The notes beneath the pieces were generated by a model, which was not told the origin of the DNA, made no database searches, and saw nothing but the letters and a program-made list of their open reading frames with translations. From the NCBI GenBank assembly GCA_022563535.1, contig JADFNE010000010.1:29723-93722 (forward strand): 64,000 bases of DNA. Direction: 5' to 3'. The stretch is from Myxococcales bacterium. Lineage in GTDB: Bacteria; Myxococcota_A; UBA9160; UBA4427. Numbering within the stretch: position 1 is the first letter of the stretch; every line of letters starts with the position of its first letter. The position numbers were made by a program, and so were the translations under genes. Below, piece after piece: positions 8,025 to 15,357 of the stretch.

Positions 8025-9432
8025 GCTGCGGCGGATCGGTCGCGGGATCAGCGGATTTGCGCAGGTGATCGAAGTAGCGCCAGGTCTTCAGGACTTCGAG
8101 ACCGCGGTCGAGTTGTCGGTCTGGCCTGTCTGCGGAATCGTCAGATTCACCGCTGCCAGCCGACCCTTCGCTTTCCGGATCGGCTTCTTCCTGGGTGAAG
8201 TGTCCCTCGAGATCCCGTTCTCGCACCCGTCGGGGCTGCACCACCATTTCGTCCGACTCTGGGGGTTGTTCGACGACGATGTCGGGTTGGATCCCGGTCT
8301 CCTGAATCGAGCGCCCAGAGGGCGTGTAGTAGAGCGCTGTCGTGAGACGCAACGCGGCCCCGCCTTCCAGGGGATACACGGTCTGCACCGAACCTTTGCC
8401 GAATGTCTCTACCCCGAGCACCAGGGCTCGCTGATGATCCTGCAACGCGCCCGCCACGATCTCCGACGCGCTCGCGCTTCCTTCGTTTACCAGCACCACG
8501 ATCGGATAGTCCGGTTCGGTGCCGTCGAGACTCGCGATGTAGTCCTCGCGCTGGGTTACTTCACGCCCCTGGGTGTAGACGATCACTCCAGCGCTCAACC
8601 AGGTATCGGAAACCTTCACCGCCTGATCGAGCAGTCCGCCCGGGTTGTCTCGCAGATCGATCACCAGACCTTTGAGGACGCCCACACCTGCTTTGGACTC
8701 GGGATCGCTGTGCGCTGCGGCCGTCTCGCGGTGAATCTTTTCGAGCGCATCGCGCATTTCTTCGTCTGTTCGCTCCTGGAATGCGCTGATTCGCACGTAG
8801 CCGTAGCCCGGCTCCAGCAACCTCCCCTCGACACTATTGAGTTTCACCACATCCCGCGTCAGCGTAAAGGGTCGCGGCTCGTCGAAATCCTTGCGAAAGA
8901 TGTGAATCGTGATTTCGGATCCCTTGGGTCCGCGCATCAAGTGCACGGCTTCGAGAAGCGACATGTTCTTGGTGCCACGACAGTCTTCGCTCCAATCGTC
9001 GGGACGCTCGGTCGGGCAGATCGTCACGATGCGATCGCGCGCGTGAATGCCGGCTCGATCTGCGGGAGTTCCGTCGATCGGGGAGACGACCTCGATCGGT
9101 TCTCCTTGTCGCTTGGTGATCTCGATCCCCAGACCGTGAAACTCACCGCGGGTATCGACCTGCATTTCTCGATAGGCCTCGGAGTCGAGAAAGGCAGAAT
9201 GCGGATCCAGTTCGCGCAACATGCCGTTGAGCGCGCCGACCAGCAAATCGTGTTCGTCGACGGCTTCGACATAGTTCCCGCGAACGTGGGTCAAGACGGT
9301 CGAAAAGAGCGCGAGATCCTCGTAGCGAGAACTCGCCGCCGTGACGCCGGCCGCCACGATGCAAAGCAGCGATACCGTCAGCACGCAGCCGAGAATGAAA
9401 GAACGCCAAGAATGAGAAACGCCTAGCGACAT
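8017..9432 (-). CDS. S41 family carboxy-terminal processing protease
   Basis: A periplasmic, membrane-anchored Ser/Lys protease of the CtpA/Prc type. From the ATG at 9432 it has 471 residues, with a signal anchor at ~10-33, a PDZ domain at ~93-185 and the S41 catalytic domain after that. The serine lies in GSASASEIVAGAL (about 318-330) and the general-base lysine is Lys346 in TFGKGSVQT. A GTG 21 bases upstream would add SerThrGlyValGlyVal encoded inside a tandem repeat. I prefer the ATG, which has purine-rich GGGGTAGGT just before it. The C-terminal ~70 residues are acidic and low in complexity. Sitting next to envC, it may trim cell-wall hydrolase factors, but this is inference. Confidence 0.92.
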   Translation of the reverse strand: MSLGVSHSWRSFILGCVLTVSLLCIVAAGVTAASSRYEDLALFSTVLTHVRGNYVEAVDEHDLLVGALNGMLRELDPHSAFLDSEAYREMQVDTRGEFHGLGIEITKRQGEPIEVVSPIDGTPADRAGIHARDRIVTICPTERPDDWSEDCRGTKNMSLLEAVHLMRGPKGSEITIHIFRKDFDEPRPFTLTRDVVKLNSVEGRLLEPGYGYVRISAFQERTDEEMRDALEKIHRETAAAHSDPESKAGVGVLKGLVIDLRDNPGGLLDQAVKVSDTWLSAGVIVYTQGREVTQREDYIASLDGTEPDYPIVVLVNEGSASASEIVAGALQDHQRALVLGVETFGKGSVQTVYPLEGGAALRLTTALYYTPSGRSIQETGIQPDIVVEQPPESDEMVVQPRRVRERDLEGHFTQEEADPESEGSAGSGESDDSADRPDRQLDRGLEVLKTWRYFDHLRKSADPATDPPQHG

Positions 9433-9434
9433 CA

Positions 9435-9465
9435 CACCTACCCCTGTTGACACCTACCCTGTTGA
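9435..9465 (-). repeat. Tandem 15/16-bp repeat at the protease translation start
   Basis: CACCTACCCCTGTTGA (9435-9450) is followed directly by CACCTACCCTGTTGA (9451-9465), identical apart from one C. In the gene direction each copy carries an AGGGGTAGGT/AGGGTAGGT purine block, so the ribosome-binding region of the S41 protease gene is duplicated. A GTG and an ATG start lie on either side of the first copy. Confidence 0.7.
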
Positions 9466-9535
9466 CAATCCAGCGTTGGGCGAGAAAAACTAGCAGCTGA
9501 TCGAAGAACCAACACCTCAGCCGGGTTTAGTCGGG

Positions 9536-10732
9536 TTACTGCAGCCACTCGACTGGGTCGAGTGGCTCACCGCCCCGGCGCACCTCGAAATAGAAGCTGG
9601 GTCCCGAAAGCGAACCCGACTCACCGGCGGTCGCCAAGGTATCACCCCGGTCGACCGTCTGGCCGACTTCGACGAAAATATCGGCGAGATGACCCGAGAC
9701 GGTGAAGTAACGGTCGCCGTGATCGAGAATCACGATCTTCCCATAACCGAGGAACCAACCCGCGTAACGCACCTCGCCAAACGCCACGGCGTGGATCGAG
9801 TCGCCGAGTGCGACGCCGAACTCGATGCCTTTATTGAAGGTCTCGGTGCGGTACTCGGAATCGATCACCAGACCAAACGCAGAGGTGGCCTCGCCCCGGA
9901 CCGGAGCGGGGAGCTTCCCCTTCTGGGCCTCGAAGTGCACATTGTCGAGTCCCGATGCCCCGGGACGACTGGATTCGCCAAGCGCGACTAGTTTTTCTTC
10001 GAGAGCTCGCGCCGCGCGTTCGAGTTCCACCAACATCGCCCGTTCCATTGACCGATCGCTTCGTACCCGAGCTAGCAATGTGGTCTTGCTGCCGCGCTCT
10101 TCTCTCAAAGCGACACTGCGATGTTCCAGTTCTCGTGCCGTCTCGTCTCGCCGTTGCGCTCGGCGCTGCGCCTCACTGCGCACTGCCTCCAACGCTCGAT
10201 GTTCGCGATTGAACCGTTCGACCAGGTCGGTGTCGTGTTCGAGCAGCTTGCGCAAGAACGACGCCCGGCTGATCAGTTCGGGCAATGAGCTCGAAGAGAA
10301 CAGCACCCGCAGAGGTCCGACTTCCCCGGTTTTGTATAGACCGACGACCCGCTTGCTCATGGCGTCGCGAGTTCGGTCGAGTTTTGCTTGCGCCCGGGCC
10401 TCATTTTTCAGGCTCTCGGCCAGGGCCACTTGCGCGCTTTCGGCGGCGATCTTGGCAGCCGCGACCTTGCGGGTCAGCGCATCGACTCTGCGGTCGATCT
10501 CTTCGAGGCGGCCAAAGATCTCGCGCTCTTTTTCTTCCTTCTGTCCGACGCGTTTCCGGGCATCGAGGATCTGCTCACGAAGTTCGTTGAGCAGTCCGCC
10601 CTCGGATTCATCAACCTCTTCTTGTGCTCGAGCCCCAGTCGCGGAGGTCAGGGCTGCGACGAGAACCAATGCACTGGCAGCCCTTCGAAAATAATCAGCC
10701 TTCGCGAGACGAGAGCAATCCCGGGCGGACAC
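9536..10732 (-). CDS. envC: EnvC-like murein hydrolase activator (M23/LytM domain)
   Basis: EnvC proteins are periplasmic and are recruited by FtsEX to activate septal amidases. A signal peptide is visible (residues ~18-36, ending ATGARA). A long coiled coil follows (~40-255), then a LytM domain at ~270-398. The zinc-ligand positions are degenerate: HxGxD is replaced by NKGIEF and the HLHFE motif by SFYFE, although one histidine remains in VSGHLADI. That matches a non-catalytic activator rather than an endopeptidase. It lies 3 bp after ftsX, the standard FtsEX-EnvC linkage. The name is by family and context. Confidence 0.88.
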   Translation of the reverse strand: MSARDCSRLAKADYFRRAASALVLVAALTSATGARAQEEVDESEGGLLNELREQILDARKRVGQKEEKEREIFGRLEEIDRRVDALTRKVAAAKIAAESAQVALAESLKNEARAQAKLDRTRDAMSKRVVGLYKTGEVGPLRVLFSSSSLPELISRASFLRKLLEHDTDLVERFNREHRALEAVRSEAQRRAQRRDETARELEHRSVALREERGSKTTLLARVRSDRSMERAMLVELERAARALEEKLVALGESSRPGASGLDNVHFEAQKGKLPAPVRGEATSAFGLVIDSEYRTETFNKGIEFGVALGDSIHAVAFGEVRYAGWFLGYGKIVILDHGDRYFTVSGHLADIFVEVGQTVDRGDTLATAGESGSLSGPSFYFEVRRGGEPLDPVEWLQ

Positions 10733-10735
10733 GAC

Positions 10736-11644
10736 TTAACCCGAGTTTCCGCGCCATCCCAGCAGCGCAGCCAGCGATCCAATGGCTCCAAGTGTCGCCC
10801 CGCCCAGCACCAGACTCATCAACTCGCCAAAGTCGAAGAAGCGGGGTTTCGCGCTACCCAGAAAGAAGGAAAGGCCGAATTGAATTTGAGGAGCAAAGAG
10901 TTCGAAAGCGATATAGAGCAGGAGCACGGCAAGCAACCCACCGGCCATGCCCTGCAGCGTTCCCTCCAACAAGAAGGGCACGCGAACGAAGGTGCGGGAC
11001 GCCCCGACCAGGGAAAGAATCTCGAGTTCGTCGCTCCGGGAGTAGATCGCGAGACGAATCGTATTGGCGACAATCATCAGCGCCGAAATCGCCAACACGG
11101 CGCCCAGGCCCACGGCGATGAAGCGGACCAGCGCTGCAGCCCGAGTGTATCCGCCAATCCATTCCTGCCCCTTGGCAAGTTCCGCAATTCCGGGCAGGCC
11201 TTCGAGAGCCTCTGCCACGATCTGGAGACCCTGCTCGGTGCGATGCTCGGGCAGCAGTGATATTTCGATCGACGTCGGCAGCGGGTTGCTGTCCAGGCCT
11301 TCGAGCATGGCTGCGGCACCTGCGGTCTTTTCGAAGCGAGCCATGGCTTCTTCCGGCGATACCAGGCTCACGGAATGGACGCCTTCGACCGTCGCCACCC
11401 GGACGGCGATCAGGCGCGCTTCCTCCATGTGAAGATCGGGTTCGAGGTAGGCGGTGACCTGGAGATCTTGGCCGATTCGCTCGAGCATCCCGCTCATATT
11501 GCCCACCAGCAACGCGAAGGCTCCCACCAGGACCAGGGTTACCGCGATCGTCACGATTGCGGCAATGCACGTCACACCGCTCGAGCGCATGCCGCGAAAC
11601 GCGGTCCGGATCAGGAGAAAAATGACTGTCCGGACTCGACTCAC
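10736..11644 (-). CDS. ftsX: Cell division ABC-type permease FtsX
   Basis: FtsX is the integral membrane partner of FtsE and passes ATPase state to EnvC in the periplasm. The protein has 302 residues with a first membrane segment at ~24-48, an extracytoplasmic loop of ~110 residues (VTAYLEPDLHMEEARL to GQEWIGGYTR) and three further membrane segments near 165-190, 210-240 and 275-297. The intracellular segment YSRSDELEILSLVGASRTFVRVPFLLEG is characteristic. Its ATG overlaps the ftsE stop by 4 bp and envC begins 3 bp after it. Confidence 0.93.
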   Translation of the reverse strand: MSRVRTVIFLLIRTAFRGMRSSGVTCIAAIVTIAVTLVLVGAFALLVGNMSGMLERIGQDLQVTAYLEPDLHMEEARLIAVRVATVEGVHSVSLVSPEEAMARFEKTAGAAAMLEGLDSNPLPTSIEISLLPEHRTEQGLQIVAEALEGLPGIAELAKGQEWIGGYTRAAALVRFIAVGLGAVLAISALMIVANTIRLAIYSRSDELEILSLVGASRTFVRVPFLLEGTLQGMAGGLLAVLLLYIAFELFAPQIQFGLSFFLGSAKPRFFDFGELMSLVLGGATLGAIGSLAALLGWRGNSG

Positions 11645-12366
11645 ACAATACGCCCAGTGGCGGGGATATCCTCGACGACGCGACCTGCTTCGAGACGCAC
11701 CACCCGCTTGCCGTAGCGCTCGATCAAGTGCATGTCGTGAGTGGCGACGATCACGGTGGTACCGCGGGTCGCGGAATCGACGATCAGATCCATGATTTCG
11801 AGGGTGAGCTCCGGGTCGAGATTTCCCGTGGGCTCGTCTGCGAGCAGGATTTCGGGTTGGTTCACCAGCGCCCGGGCGATCGCGACCCGCTGCTGCTCAC
11901 CTCCCGAAAGCGAAAGCGGATGATGGAAACGCCGGTGCTGCAGCCCCACTTGTTTGAGCACCTGAAAGGTTCGGTTGCGGGTTTCGCGGCGGGGCGTGCC
12001 GAGAACGTCCAACGACATCCCGACGTTTTCTTCGAGGGTGCGATTCTGCAGCAGTTTGAAGTCCTGGAACACGACTCCAATGCGACGGCGCAGATAAGGA
12101 ATGGCCGCCCCCTCGAGCCGGGCGATGTTGCGACCGAGCACCAGGATCTGGCCTTCGCTTGGACGTTCGGCGGCGAACAAATGCTTGAGCAAGGTGGTCT
12201 TGCCCGCGCCGCTGGAACCGGTGAGAAATGCGAACTCGCCGCGCTTGAACTCGAGGCTCACGTCGTGCAGCGCAAACGTACCCGCCGAGTACGACTTGGA
12301 TACGTGATACATCCGCACCGAAAGTTCGTCGCTCGAGCCCTTACGCATGGGCTCTCGCAGCGTCAC
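11641..12366 (-). CDS. ftsE: Cell division ATP-binding protein FtsE
   Basis: FtsE is the cytoplasmic ATPase of the FtsEX complex, which controls septal peptidoglycan hydrolysis. Walker [10 protein letters not shown] is at residues 50-58. The Q-loop region [15 protein letters not shown], signature [14 protein letters not shown] and Walker [13 protein letters not shown] follow in order. The protein has 241 residues, close to the usual 220-230 with a short N-terminal lead. The start overlaps the stop of the upstream conserved hypothetical gene by ATGA-type overlap, and ftsX overlaps its end. Confidence 0.95.
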   Translation of the reverse strand: MTLREPMRKGSSDELSVRMYHVSKSYSAGTFALHDVSLEFKRGEFAFLTGSSGAGKTTLLKHLFAAERPSEGQILVLGRNIARLEGAAIPYLRRRIGVVFQDFKLLQNRTLEENVGMSLDVLGTPRRETRNRTFQVLKQVGLQHRRFHHPLSLSGGEQQRVAIARALVNQPEILLADEPTGNLDPELTLEIMDLIVDSATRGTTVIVATHDMHLIERYGKRVVRLEAGRVVEDIPATGRIV

Positions 12367-12899
12367 TTTGGCGGACGCTTGCGCTTACGTGCGTTATCGA
12401 CGAGAAAATCGAGTACGACTTCGTCCAAGGGTTTCTGTGACACCACACCGTCACCGAAGGCGCGGGTCAGCTGCTCCTTCGCCGACTCGGGCTCTGTTCC
12501 ATTGGAAGGCGCTGCACCTGCGGGCGTCTCCTCTGAAGCCTTGGTCGCAACCGGGCTTGGCTCGACGATCTCCGGCGGAGGAATAGTAACATCGGTGTCC
12601 GGCCCCTTCTCGTCGTCAAAAATATTGGGGCCCAGACGCGAAACGATCGCTTCGTCGTGTTCTCCCCTGGTCAGACCGCGCAGCATGGTCTTGTGCTGGT
12701 TTTCCATCATCGATCGGACTTGTTGATCGAGATCATCCGCTCCGAGCATGTCGGCGTACTCGCCCTTCATGGAGGCGAGGATGTCTCCGCCTTTGAACAA
12801 GTGCGTGAGGATGTGCGGGTTGCTGACACCACTCGCCTCACTCTGGACGTGGAAGAGAACGCCGCGGTGGCGAATGTTCGTGTTGAAACCGGAAACCAT
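12363..12899 (-). CDS. Conserved hypothetical protein at the head of the ftsEX train
   Basis: The ATG at 12899 gives 178 residues. Residues 1-75 look like a compact conserved domain: GFNTNIRHRGVLFHVQSEASG, then NPHILTHLFKGGDILASMKGEY and a helix with EQ/MMENQHKTMLRGL. From memory, similar short proteins occur in delta-lineage bacteria, but I cannot name a characterised function. Residues ~95-150 are Pro/Glu/Ala-rich and probably disordered. The C-terminus is basic (RKRKRPPK). There is no signal peptide, so it is probably cytoplasmic. It overlaps ftsE by 3-4 bp and probably opens the operon. An upstream in-frame start at 13019 would add 40 unconserved-looking residues. Confidence 0.75.
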   Translation of the reverse strand: MVSGFNTNIRHRGVLFHVQSEASGVSNPHILTHLFKGGDILASMKGEYADMLGADDLDQQVRSMMENQHKTMLRGLTRGEHDEAIVSRLGPNIFDDEKGPDTDVTIPPPEIVEPSPVATKASEETPAGAAPSNGTEPESAKEQLTRAFGDGVVSQKPLDEVVLDFLVDNARKRKRPPK

Positions 12900-13219
12900 T
12901 CCCAACTTTTGTCCTTCAAAACCGAAAGTTCGACCCGCGTGAAGCCCCGCCACGCTTCGAGGCTCCGATAGTACGGAATTTCGCACGCACACATTGGCGC
13001 GCGACACCGAACACATCACAAACCGGCAAGCACGGATTTTCTATCGGGAATTTTGGGTTCGACCTGAACTCCACGGAGGCCATCGGCCAATTAAACCCGA
13101 AGTCCATGCGGTGTTAATTCCCCTCATTCTAGAGATGGCTCGGGTTCCGGCTGAACCCAACCCGACGGAACCATTGCAAAGGCCTGTCGCGTCGCGGGTT
13201 TGCCCGCCCGGGCGGGGGT
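12900..13219. other. Intergenic gap between M19 dipeptidase and the ftsEX train
   Basis: About 320 bases without a convincing gene. It should contain the promoter of the long minus-strand train, but I see no clear paired hexamers. At the low-coordinate end of the dipeptidase gene it carries a GC-rich palindrome, listed separately. Short frames through it have no ribosome-binding site or recognisable protein. Confidence 0.5.
13203..13216 (-). terminator. GC-only 14-bp palindrome just past the dipeptidase stop
   Basis: CCCGCCCGGGCGGG is a perfect 14-bp palindrome 3 bases past the stop of the minus-strand dipeptidase gene. It could form a stem at the transcript end, but there is no U-tract after it and almost no loop. 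It is therefore only a weak terminator candidate, or a protein site. Confidence 0.25.
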
Positions 13220-14380
13220 TCATCCTGCGGGCAGTACTTGTCGCATGACCCGCAAAATATTTCCACCCAAAATTTTTGCGATGGATGCATCGGAGAGCCC
13301 GGCGTCGATCATGGCCTGGGTGAGCACGGGCAACTGACTGGTATCGAAGGCGACGGTGGTCGAACCGTCGTAGTCCGAGCCCAGAGAAACGTGCTCGTCT
13401 CCCACCAGCGCGATGATGTGGAGCATCGCGGCGACAATCTTCTGGGGCGACGTCCCACAGACCGCCGTCACCCAGTACCCCACTCCGATCACCCCACCGC
13501 CCTCAGCGATCGCGCGCACCTGTCGATCGGAAAGGTTGCGGGGGTTGTCGCAGGTTCCCTTGACTCCGGTATGGGAAACCACCGTTGGAACCTTCACCAT
13601 GGCGAGCACTTCATTTATGGCCGTAGGCGAAACGTGCGCGAGATCGATCATGATGCCCCGGTCGACCATGCCCGCCACCAACTCGCGACCCAGAGGCGTG
13701 AGCCCGCCTTTTTCAATTCCGTGGGCCGAACCCGCATAGGCGTTGTCGAAAAAGTGCGTGAGACCGATCATCCGAACGCCAGCGAGATCAAAGCGCGCCA
13801 AATCTGTTGCTGGATTCTCCAGAGCCTGCGCGCCTTCCAGTCCGAGCAGGGCTCCGATCCGGTTCTCGTTTCTGGCGCGCGCGTCGAGCAGCGCCTCGAG
13901 ATCTGCACGCGTCCGGATCAAGACCAGTTGGCCCCGAGAGAGTTCGACCGTGCGACGGATCCGGGCTCCCTGCAGCATTCCCCGTCGGTACGGACTCGAC
14001 AGACCAGACGGGCCCCGCTGTGCGAACTCCATCAGGGTCAACAAGTCGAGGTCGTTGCCGTCGGTTGCGTGAATATCAGAGGACAGCGGAACCTGGGTCG
14101 GCGCAGTAAAGAACTGCAGCCCGACGCCGCCCTCGACCAGCCGAGGCAAATCGACATGGCCGACCTCCGAGCGTTCGAGCAAGTCGCGCCCCGTCAGCGA
14201 GGAGTCTGCGTGCAGGTCGACCACGAACGATGACCGATGCAGCGCCCGAGCGTGTTCACTCACGACTGGAAGTGGAAGCGGCTCGACCCGATTCATGAAA
14301 CGTTCGAAGTTGGCCCCGAGCGCGAAGAACGAAAACGTAAGCGCCAGGCACGCCACCAGCCCGTAGAGCACCCACTTCAT
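13220..14380 (-). CDS. Membrane dipeptidase, peptidase family M19
   Basis: M19 (renal dipeptidase-like) zinc enzymes cleave dipeptides, including D-amino-acid ones. The protein has 386 residues. The N-terminus (VLYGLVACLALTFSFFALGANF) is a signal peptide or membrane anchor, so it works in the periplasm. Metal-site motifs are seen in order: VVDLHADS (HxD), LLGLEGAQAL (bridging Glu), LTHF, DLAHVSP and VSHTGVKG, with SDYDG near the end. It is divergent from the following ferritin-like gene. The 217-bp space between them has a 14-bp inverted repeat. Confidence 0.9.
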   Translation of the reverse strand: MKWVLYGLVACLALTFSFFALGANFERFMNRVEPLPLPVVSEHARALHRSSFVVDLHADSSLTGRDLLERSEVGHVDLPRLVEGGVGLQFFTAPTQVPLSSDIHATDGNDLDLLTLMEFAQRGPSGLSSPYRRGMLQGARIRRTVELSRGQLVLIRTRADLEALLDARARNENRIGALLGLEGAQALENPATDLARFDLAGVRMIGLTHFFDNAYAGSAHGIEKGGLTPLGRELVAGMVDRGIMIDLAHVSPTAINEVLAMVKVPTVVSHTGVKGTCDNPRNLSDRQVRAIAEGGGVIGVGYWVTAVCGTSPQKIVAAMLHIIALVGDEHVSLGSDYDGSTTVAFDTSQLPVLTQAMIDAGLSDASIAKILGGNILRVMRQVLPAG

Positions 14381-14534
14381 CTGCTTCTTCTCCCTCCCAA
14401 ACCCGCGATCGCACCCGATGCCGAGCTGTCATCTCAGCGCACGATAGCGCTCCCCTTTCCGGTTTCGATCAACCCCACAGCAGCTCACCTTCGGCTCCGG
14501 ACAAGCGACGTGGAACAACACAACGGCTAAACTG

Positions 14535-14548
14535 GGTGACAGGTCACC
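14535..14548. promoter_or_regulatory. Inverted repeat GGTGAC-AG-GTCACC between divergent genes
   Basis: A perfect 6+6 inverted repeat with a 2-base spacer lies 50 bases upstream of the ferritin-like gene and 155 bases from the dipeptidase start. The size and placement suit a dimeric repressor or activator. No specific regulator is implied by the sequence. Confidence 0.35.
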
Positions 14549-14597
14549 GGCCGGCGAGAGCACGATCCGGCAAACCGAATTTACCCAATGAGGCTCA

Positions 14598-15083
14598 ATG
14601 ATAAAGAACATCACCATCGCGGAGCTCGTCGGGCCCGCAATCGCCAAGTACAGCTCCCAAGATCAACGTATATTCGCAGCGCTCGCCGAAAGAATCGCCG
14701 CCTCGCGTTATCGCGCCTGGGCGGAAGCCATCGGCGATGAGGACCAGCGCAGTACCCTGCTCGGCTGCGCCGGGCGCGAAGAAGAAATCGCTCAGCGGGT
14801 CGAATCCCTGGAGCCCGACGCGGCGGCGATGCAGGAACAGATGCTAAAAGACAATCCACAGCTGCAGCACCAGTATCTGGGCCTGTTCGATGGGCTGGCG
14901 CTGCCGGATCAGTTTGCGCTTTAGGCCGAAGCAGAACTCGCGGGTGCGGCGGCATGGCGGGCCTTTGCCGACGCGTGTTCCAACCCGGGTGAAGCGGAGA
15001 AACTGCGCTCGTGCGCTCCGCTCGAAGAAGCGAACGCAGCCGACCTGAAACAGATCATCGCATCGATGACCACCGGACGTTGA
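14598..15083 (+). pseudogene. Ferritin-like helical protein split by an in-frame amber codon
   Basis: The first frame encodes 108 residues and ends at TAG (14922-14924). The same frame then continues without another stop for 52 codons to TGA at 15081-15083. Both halves look like helical pairs of the ferritin-like type: residues ~29-70 (ERIAASRYRAWAEAI, then REEEIAQRVESL) and the part after the amber (ELAGAAAWRAFADA, then EEANAADLKQII). The histidines usual in diiron sites are missing, so a metal-binding role is doubtful even if the protein is intact. The start has GAGG 4 bases upstream. Possible readings are a nonsense mutation, a base-call error, readthrough, or a natural short protein. I have no firm family name. 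Confidence 0.5.
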
Positions 15084-15271
15084 GATCCGATGATCGATCT
15101 CGCCCGGATCTCGGCCAAGATGGAGAGCGCTCCCCGTGGCGGCGGGGATCGAGTAAGTCCCCCGATCGGCTCGATGTTTTGCATATGCTCGCTAAAGTGG
15201 GGCGCGCCCGGGAGAGATTCGCTCAAAGGCGTGTTCTCTCCGTGATTTAGGCGAACTACTTCCAGTGCTGT

Positions 15272-15293
15272 GGGTGTCAAAGGCTGTACACCC
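15272..15293. promoter_or_regulatory. Inverted repeat upstream of the tpsB gene
   Basis: GGGTGT, a 10-base spacer and ACACCC form a 6-bp inverted repeat about 65 bases upstream of the tpsB ATG, inside a 274-bp gap with no gene. It could be an operator or a weak leader hairpin. There is no other support. Confidence 0.25.
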
Positions 15294-15357
15294 CCAAACA
15301 GATAACTGCCGTACAAAGCGAGTAGGCTCCCATGCCCGCGTTTAGAGAGACTGGTCG

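Noticed and set aside
7990..9426. Open frame of 478 codons opposite the S41 protease
   Set aside because: It is the antisense shadow of a gene with clear catalytic motifs.
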